A stretch of 64,000 nucleotides of DNA, taken from NCBI RefSeq assembly GCF_008831285.2, contig NC_045147.1:11907427-11971426 (forward strand), given 5' to 3'. Under the pieces are notes generated by a model. The model was given only the letters and a program-made list of their open reading frames with translations, did not search any database and was not told the origin of the DNA. Positions 56,560-64,000 of the stretch are shown here, piece by piece. The translations under genes and the position numbers were made by a program. Origin of the DNA: Nymphaea colorata. Taxonomy: Eukaryota > Streptophyta > Magnoliopsida > Nymphaeales > Nymphaeaceae. The number at the start of each line of letters is the position of its first letter. Position 1 is the first letter of the stretch.

Positions 56560-57105
56560 TTAACCAAAAATGTTGAAAGAAATTTTCTACTTATTAACTT
56601 ATTAATTCTTAAAAAAATGTCTCTTGAAATAAAAAATGAAGTAAATAGAAGGTGAAACAAAATTTCAACAAAAAACAAAAATACATGGTACTACATGCGA
56701 ATTTTAAGCCTAGTGCTTAGTTTCATTATTCAAACAGGGCATCGCAGGATAAAAAATTTTAGTTATATTAAAGTTCAACTTTTCTCACAATCCAACCGGC
56801 GTCCATGATGGTCCGACCGGCGAAGTCGTCATCATGTTTCTGCAGCACCTCTTCCGCCATCTCTGCCGAGGACACCGCCACCATGGTCGTTAGCCCGACG
56901 CGAAGCCTCATGAGGGGTCTGTACCGCTTGGAGAGCCTAGCCAAAGACTCGTTGGGCATATTGCCAAGCTGGAACAGGGAGCCGACACCGGCAAACCCAC
57001 CGGACCCGGTGGGAGCTTGCTGGTTTTTTGGCGAACGAGACAGAAAAGGATGGCAAATGATGACAACATCCAGAACCATGATACCAGACCACAAAGGACA
57101 GTCAT
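56560..57105 (-). pseudogene. Cytochrome P450 F, exon 1 fragment fused to intron
   Basis: ATG at 57105 opens the MTVLCGLVSWFWML-type N-terminus (close to D), with the hinge LPPGPVGLP. It shifts frame by one lost base near 56990 and then resumes ([15 protein letters not shown] ... FAGRTIMDA) to 56797. There, about 200 codons of exon 1 are missing and the text jumps into the 5' part of the P450 intron (56560-56790), which matches 28830-29045 of locus B. So there was an internal deletion from exon 1 into the intron. No exon 2 follows; duplicated flank and the pararetrovirus lie beyond. Confidence 0.8.
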
Positions 57106-57109
57106 CTCT

Positions 57110-60100
57110 TTCCTTCTACCTCTCCCTTCGTTCCTCGACGCTTGGTTTCGTCGTCAAGCAAGCCGTCCATGAATATCTCCACCGTCCTGTGACATCCATA
57201 CTGACGTGTTGCATAGAAAATTAAATGAATTTATTCTTCAAATTAACCCTGCTTTATTCATAACTTTCCGTAGTAAGAATGAGGTTATCATTATTAAAAA
57301 CACAGAATAAGCACCTTTTTTTGTGAAGGATAAAGACGAAAAAACAAAACAATGTCCCAGGAGTCTCGCACGTGACCGTGCTAATAGGAGGTGGAGGCGA
57401 GAGGATTCCTTCTCAGGTTTTGAGGGTCTCGCACATTGCCATATTCGTATAGGTGGAGGAGGATTGGAGAGGATTCGCTCTCAAATTTAAACAGCGTTTG
57501 GATGATATCTTTATCTAAGACAGTTTCATAAAATATTGATTAATGAATTCTAAAAACCTTATTTGTTTGTTTGGGGGGCACGCCTTTAACCTGGTTCAGG
57601 AAGAAGAGCTTTTCACTCCTAGAAAATTGGGTTTTGTCAAAACTGACTTTTCTTTAAATTCAGTTCTGATGATACCCAACACTCCAAAATATTGTTTTTG
57701 ATGGCAAAACAATGTCTGCTAGAAACCCAGTTTTTTGGTGTCATCCAAACACTCCTTCAATTTTTTTTTTCTTTATTATATAGTTTTGAAAAACGAAGAG
57801 AGAAAGGAATATGTAAAAAATGAATGTTGTTTGCTATCTAAAATTATTTTTTCGTTAGTGGAAAATCAATGTTTGCTTTCTCTTAGCCCCACCTTTTGGT
57901 CAAGGGAGTTCTCAACTGTCTGAAAACTTTAATAACGAGAGAGAATATGTTCATCTGTTGTGGTTTCTTGTTCTCTTTTGTTCTGATTGATTTTCTTTGT
58001 GGTTTGTGACTATAGTTCTTCCTTTGATTAAAATCACCAAGTCGGCTGCTTATACTGGGCCTTTCATACTAGTAAAATTAAAACCTGAAACATAGAAACA
58101 AAAGGGAGTGAACAGCAACCCAGAAGAAAAAGCCACCTGCGGCTTCCTGGAACTGTTCTGCGCATTTTCTTACTGGACTCAAAGCCATTTAAACCACAAG
58201 AGAAGGAAGATCTTATCAGTTGTTTGAGCTCTTGTTGAATTTTTTGCTAAGGGGCACTCAAATCACCTTCTCAAGTATGCTGTGGGCACCCCCATATGAT
58301 TTTTTAATATTATCATATAATTTAAGTGGTTTAAAAGAAAATTTTTGATTGGCTGGGGTGGGCCATTGCCCACACCGACTGTCAAGCATCTCCGCCACTA
58401 GAGGGAAAAAAACAGAAAGGAAATGAAAGGAAAAGTGAGCCATGAGATGTTTTGATGGAATGAAAGAGAGAAAGAAAATGAAAGGATATCATGGGTAGGT
58501 GGTTTGATGTTGAAAGTTCTCACAAAAGCTTCTCGAGAAAGGAGAGGTCAGGGAGAGATAGTTACTTGTGAATGGGCGCACGGTGCACATTAAAGGACTG
58601 AAGGATCTTTTAGTAATTTGTTAAAAATAAATATGTTTAATAATTTTTTTTTTCGTTTTTAATTTTTCTCGTTATAAAATGTTTTATTTTTCAATACGAA
58701 CTAAAAGTATTTTAGTAAAAATATAATTTAAACTCGCTCATGAAAAATTCTTTAGCGTTGTGTTTTATTTATCCCCTTTGTCTACATTATAAACATGTTC
58801 TTTGGAGGGTATCCCTTGGTAGCCATTTGTAGCATGTCTGCCATGTTAACATTTTTGTACACGAAATGACGGAGAATTGCAAAATTTCATGGAGGATGTT
58901 CATGGCCTTTAAAAGCTTGTTGCTTGATATGCCTATGTAGATATTAAGATTTTCCATGTAATTTAAAATTCATTTTAAAAAATAAGCAATAATGTTCAAA
59001 AATAATATTTGCCCATGTAGGATCCGGTTTTGAGGAGAGGTTTATTTGGGCTTCATAAGAATTTTTTAAAGCTGCCCCACAAATCTCACCAAATTTTCGA
59101 AAATACTGTTATATTAATCTTTTTGTGTTCATCAAACCTCATTTTCATAAAAGGAATTTCGGAAAGAGGCTTACTGCCTTAATTTGAAATTTTAATAGCT
59201 TTACTTGTTTAAAAATTACGAGAGGAGGATTTCAAAGTTTTCAAAAAAAAGTTAGCAAAATTCAGATTTTACTTTCTTTTGCTAAGGTGAGATCCCATGG
59301 ATTTTAAATTTTTATTAAGAGGGCTACCAAAATAGCGGAGAAGATCTTTTCTAATGAAATTGGAAAGTTTATGTTTGTCACTTTATTTGGCCTCAACCTT
59401 AGTTGTCAAGGCATCACCTAGGCATGCACTAGTCATCAGTCCACATCCCACGCTTAAATCCACCATTTATGCATGGGGTATGGGTTTGGTGCCTAGGTTG
59501 GACTGGTGTGCTGGTGCCTAATCTATTTGGGTGTTTGGGTGATTTTTGGCTCTGATATTTTATTTGGTTTGCTTCTTAAGACATATTATCCCTTGAATTT
59601 AGTTTAATTTTATTACAGGGAGTCTCATTTGACCAAGTGGTTGCAAAATTTATGTTGAAAACAGAGAACTTTTGCTATAAGTAACTCAGAAAACTACAAT
59701 TTGTGCATAAATTAGATTGGCTAACAAGGCTATCTTTTACCTCAATTAATTGAGTTAGGATTGTAGGTGTGATTTGAGTTCTCCTAATATTTAAATTGAA
59801 CAACTTAAGTCAGAGTCATGTATGCGTCTTTCACTGTCTTTCAAATTTGTTCATCTTCTATTGCCATCTACCATAGGTCCAATTTAGACAACACAGATTT
59901 CAAAGTATGTATTATTTTGGTTATTTCCTGTTTCATGTATATTGTTTAGAGCTCAGTTTCAGTTCTACAATGAGAAGTCTATCATCTGGTTTATTCTTCA
60001 CTAAACTTTTCTTCTACTGTTTTATAAGTTGATTTTGATTAATCCTAACTTGCTAACATCCTAACTTAATAAAGAAAACATAAAGCTAACATTTTAGAAT

Positions 60101-60960
60101 TAAAAACAACTAAGCAAAATTGTAAAAACTTTTGGATGCCTTTTGGGCTAGGTTGCATCTAGGCAGCGCCTAGACAACAAAGGCATCAACATGAATAATC
60201 TTGGAATATAAAAGACATACAGTATAGGAAATCGATAGAATGGGATTTGTATCTATGTCTTTGGTAAATAAAAATATCTTTCTTTATTGTAAGTGGATTT
60301 AGATATGGGTTCAACATTCTTGAAATATATATACATTATCACATTGGACTTGGATCTAAATCTAAATTGTTTTAGATACATCGGTTCACAAGATTATTGC
60401 TGTCAATGAATTTGAGTTGCATTGTCTAAAAGCATCTATACACGTTGCTTGGATTGATGTGTGGCTTAATTTGAGACATGTATGTGCATGCATCTATATG
60501 TATATGTGAAGGTAAGTCCAGACTTATGTACTGCATAGAGGCATGTGTTTGTCAAAATTTGGCTGAGGTCATCAGTATGATGGCTAGAAACTTTGTAACA
60601 TGTCAATTTACTTCAATCTAGACATGCTATTTCAAAGTTGAGCACTTACAATGAATGAACTATATGAGCAAATATATATGCATTGAAAAGTACTCTTAGG
60701 TATATGGACTAAATCATGAATGCTCGTAATGATTAATGTATAATCTGGTTTGAGTGTACATGGTTCGAACTGCTCATGGAGCAGGCTGCCATGATCTCTC
60801 ATCACATGAAAAAGGAGTAAGGTGGGGACCAAACAGACTAGTGCTAGGCTATCTAGATTGTTTTTGTTCTACAATTGAGTCTGCTCATGTTTTGGGCACA
60901 CCCATTATCTGTGACCTACTCTCGAGCCATGACATTTGGGAAACAACCCTCCAACTTGTC
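57110..60960. other. Gene-free region with transposon relics
   Basis: No protein is recognised. Likely relics are 58249-58402, whose right end reverse complement reads TAGTGGCGGAGATGCTTGACAG, a common plant hAT-type end, and 59396-60185, bounded by TTAGTTGTCAAGGCATCACC and GGCAGCGCCTAGACAACAAAGG, which are inverted relatives. Two phrases at 57360 and 57430 (GAGTCTCGCACGTGACC/GGGTCTCGCACATTGCC) are a short direct duplication. Confidence 0.45.
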
Positions 60961-61300
60961 ATGTTAAAGGGTCTGTTCAATGAAGGAAGACAATGACCGA
61001 CCGGTGAGTTTAGTTGCTAGCACTATTGGTGTATGGAACTTGATCCATACTGAACACTCATATGTCATTTTGTACAAATGCGAGTTTCGCCCTAATCCTT
61101 ATGTTGTGAGGAGGGCCGCAGTTTTCTGGGTGGTCTTCTCTGAGAGTGTCTGTGTCATCTGTGAGTGAATAGTAAAGATCTGTGCAATCGTGGACGTATG
61201 AGATTATTACTCCGAACCACGTAAATCTTTGTCTTCTTTCTTGTTGCTTCTAATCCCCTTCTTGAGAGTGCGTGAGAAGAGTTGTTGTTTGTTCCTAACA
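60960..61300 (+). mobile_element. Tnt1-type copia 5' LTR (3' part)
   Basis: The sequence ending TTGTTCCTAACA at 61300 is directly followed by a primer-binding-site-like ATTGGTACCAAAGCAAGGTTCG, so it is the end of the 5' LTR. The LTR start is not defined because the 3' LTR is outside the window. Confidence 0.6.
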
Positions 61301-61302
61301 AT

Positions 61303-61314
61303 TGGTACCAAAGC
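61303..61314 (+). promoter_or_regulatory. Copia primer-binding site (mutated tRNA-iMet)
   Basis: TGGTACCAAAGC corresponds to TGGTATCAGAGC with two changes. Confidence 0.6.
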
Positions 61315-61339
61315 AAGGTTCGTTCGCGATAGGAACAAT

Positions 61340-64000
61340 AGCGCTGGAAGAAGGAAAAGTCAGAATCGAGAAGTTCGACAGTAAATACTTTGAATTCTGA
61401 AATATGCAGATCAATGACTACTTGTATCAGAAGAAACTACATGAACCGCTCATGGGAGCGAAGCCCACAACAATGGCTGATGCATATTGGAAGTTGTTGG
61501 ATAGACAAGCCCTTATAGTCATCCGGTTGACGCTGGCAAGAAACGTCACCTTCAACATTGTTAACGAAAGGACAACTGCAAGTTTGGTGAAGACGCTAAC
61601 AAATATGTACAAAAAGCCCTCTGCTTCGAATAAGGTATATCTGATGCGTCGATTGTTTAATTTGAAAATGCCTGAAGGTGCCTCTGTTACGGATCACATA
61701 AATGAGTTCAATGTTATTACTTCTCAATTATGTTCTGTGCATATCAAATTTGATTATGAGGTTCAAGCCCTAATTTTACTGTCATCTCTACCAGAGAGTT
61801 GGAGTGCCACTGTGACCGCTGTGAGTAGTTCATCGAGGTCAAGTAAATTGAAGTTTAGTGGCGTTTGAGATTTAATACTTACTGAGGACATTCGTAGAAG
61901 GGAGGCAGAAGAACCTCTCGGTTCTGCCCTAAACGTTCAAAACAGGGGCAGAACTAATCAACGCTACCAAGAGCGTGGAAGGTCCAAATCTAAGGGAAAG
62001 AGTCAATCCAAACTTCGAAGTGATGACTGTTAGAACTGTGGTAAGCCAGGACACTGGAAAATAGACTACAGGTTGTTGAAGAAGAAGAACCCAAATCGTA
62101 AGGATGATTCAGCAAATGCAGCAACAGAAGATATAGCTGATGCACTTGCTTTGAGTGTACACAGCTCTATAGAGTCTTGAATTTTAGACTCTGGTGCATC
62201 TTTTCATTCGACATATTTTAATGAAAGTATGTACAACTATGTTGCAGGAAAATTTGGCAAAGTATACTTTGTAGATGATGAACCTCTGGATATTATAGGG
62301 AAAGGTGAGGTTCACATTAAAATGCGGAATGGACGTGTATGGAAATTAAAAGATGTCAAACATGTCCCAGGGTTGAAAGGAATCTCATTTCGGTCGGGTA
62401 GTTAAATGACGAAGGCTATGTTACTACCTTTGTTGGCAGATCTTAAAAAATAACCAAAGGTGTTATAGTTATAGCACGAGGTCACAAACTTGGCACATTG
62501 TGCATGACCGCCGATATGAAAGACACAATGGCTGTGGCGAAATGTGAAAATAAATCTTTATTGTGGCATTGCAGGCTTGGACATATGAGTGAGAAGCGAA
62601 TGAAGATCATGGCAACAACTAACAAGTTGCATGACTTGAAATCTGTAGACATTGGGCTATGTGAAGACTGTGTCTTCGAGAAACAGAAAATAGTTACATT
62701 CTCCAAAGTTGAACGGCCTCCAAAGAAGGAAAAGTTAGAGTTGGTGCATATTGATGCTTGGGGACCAGCTCCAGTTCGTTCTCTTGGAGGATCCCTATAC
62801 TATGTCACATTTATTGATGATTGTACTAGAAATATTTTCTCAAGCATAAATCTGACGTGTTTAATGTTTTTAAAAGGTGGAAAGTAGAAGTAAAAAATCA
62901 AACCGGAAATAAGATTAAATGTCTACGGTCAGACAATGGAGGTGAGTATGATAGCAAAGAGTTTAAAGACTTTTGTGCAAATCATGGGATTCGAACACAA
63001 ATGACGATTCCTAAAAAGCCATGACAAAATGGGGTTGCTGAAAGAATGAACTGAACCATTTGTGAAAGAGCAAGGAGCATGAGACTGCATTCAGGCTTGC
63101 CAAAGATGTTTTGGGCCGATGCAATCAGTACTACTGCATACTTAATTATTCGTGGGCCTTCTGTTCCTTTGGACTATGGGATACCTAAAGAAGTATGGAT
63201 CGGTAAGGAGGTAAATCTTGCACACTTAAGAGTCTTTGGTTGTGTCTCTTACATACATATAGACTCGAATAAAAGAGATAAATTAGATCCTAAGTCTAGG
63301 AAATGTTATTTCATTTGTTATGGAAATGATGAATTTAGGTATCGTTTTTTGGATGATAAAGTGAAGAAAATCATTAGACATAATGATGTAGTGTTCAATG
63401 AGATGGCTCTGTACAAAGACAGGAATAGTCTTATGTCTGAGAAGAATGAACATCATAACACAAGTGAAGACATTGCAGAACTTGAAGATGTCTCTGAAGA
63501 TGATGTTGCAATTAAGACTCAGGTTGAAAACAGTCAGAGGGAACAAGAGCCAAACACATCTCAACCTCCATTGAGGAGATCAAGTAGAAGGCTAAGACCA
63601 AATCGAATGTATTCTTCTTACTTACATTACTTGTTCTGAGAACCTGAGTGTTTTGATGAAGCAATGCAGGTTACAGATTCAGTCAAGTGGGGAGTTAGCT
63701 ATGAAAGAAGAAACGGACTCTCTACATGCTAACAGAATATGAAAATTTACTGAACTTCCTTGTGGGAAGAACGCATTGCAAAACAAGTGGGTATACTGGA
63801 TTAAAGAAGAAGCAGATGGAAGAAAAAGGTACAAAGCAAGGTTAGTAGTGAAAGGTTTTCAACAGAAAGAAAGTATAGATTATACAGAAATTTTCTCTCC
63901 TGTTGTAAAACTAACTACTATAAGATTGGTATTGAGTTTAGTTGCAGCTGAAAATTTATATTTAAAACAACTAGATGTAAAGACCCCATTTCTTCATGGA
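61340..64000 (+). mobile_element. Ty1/copia (Tnt1-type) polyprotein, degraded, runs off window
   Basis: The domains are in order. Gag (open 61404-61868, with LPESWSATVTAVS) is followed by a zinc knuckle C*NCGKPGHWKIDY with TAG at 62031-62033 and its last cysteine changed. Protease is LDSGASFHST with TGA at 62178-62180 just before. Pre-integrase and integrase (62498-62887) have WHCRLGHMSEKRMK, CEDC and HIDAWGP. A deletion/frameshift lies near 62835, then SDNGGEYDSKEF, a stop at about 63022-63024, and the integrase tail (63079-63639). The RT entry (63800-64000) has RLVVKGFQQKESIDYTEIFS. At least five stops or shifts make it non-autonomous, but it is the best preserved copia here. Confidence 0.9.

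Overview
This is a plant nuclear window. It holds two-exon A-type cytochrome P450 genes, Ty1/copia and Ty3/gypsy retrotransposon relics, a LINE fragment, hAT transposase relics, long AT and GA microsatellites, and an integrated plant pararetrovirus. No bacterial features were seen. The species cannot be named from sequence alone; an angiosperm is very likely.

The backbone is a P450 array, all on the minus strand, between about 11.0 and 57.1 kb. Its members look CYP76-like (CYP71 clan). Locus A (10995-14717) and locus B (26874-30170) read through as complete two-exon genes: a 298-codon exon 1, a phase-0 intron, and an exon 2 carrying I-helix, ExxR, PERF and heme motifs. Locus E (46685-49920) is a close relative of B, spoiled by one nonsense codon and carrying a five-residue duplication at the heme loop. 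Loci C (35692-38740) and D (40092-43265) are pseudogenes. Two scraps are a heme-end piece at 35007-35185 and an exon-1 piece at 56797-57105 (F). Promoter-side flanks, introns and 3' flanks are repeated among the loci, so the cluster grew by segmental duplication and has been decaying by indels and insertions.

Region by region. 0-5.6 kb: a chimeric unit of copia integrase (minus) and gypsy integrase end (plus), duplicated in tandem with a 1.80 kb period. It runs into a putative gypsy LTR that contains a five-copy 175-bp tandem array. 5.6-11 kb: AT-rich, gene-poor, with microsatellites. 11-15 kb: P450 A, whose intron holds a TIR-bounded element with a polypyrimidine minisatellite. 15-23 kb: a degraded minus-strand copia, split by a TIR-bounded repeat and a MITE, then an hAT transposase relic whose dimerisation segment is tandemly duplicated. 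23.3-24.5 kb: remnants of an unrecognised multi-exon gene. 26.8-30.4 kb: P450 B with a minisatellite just upstream of its TATA box. 31.6-34.1 kb: two head-to-head copia remnants. 35-43.3 kb: P450 pseudogenes C and D. 43.5-46.5 kb: a LINE fragment abutting a copia relic. 46.7-49.9 kb: P450 E. 50.5-56.2 kb: an A-rich endogenous pararetrovirus (Caulimoviridae-like), inserted in the upstream flank of E. 56.5-57.1 kb: fragment F. 57.1-61 kb: non-coding. 61-64 kb: a plus-strand Tnt1-type copia element running off the window.

Only loci A and B are plausible working host genes. They should encode ER-anchored monooxygenases of specialised metabolism, with unknown substrate. The most unusual element is the pararetrovirus. 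It shows a coat-movement-protease-RT order, two separate retropepsin-like motifs, a run of short abutting or overlapping ORFs, and a 150-bp direct repeat at its two ends.
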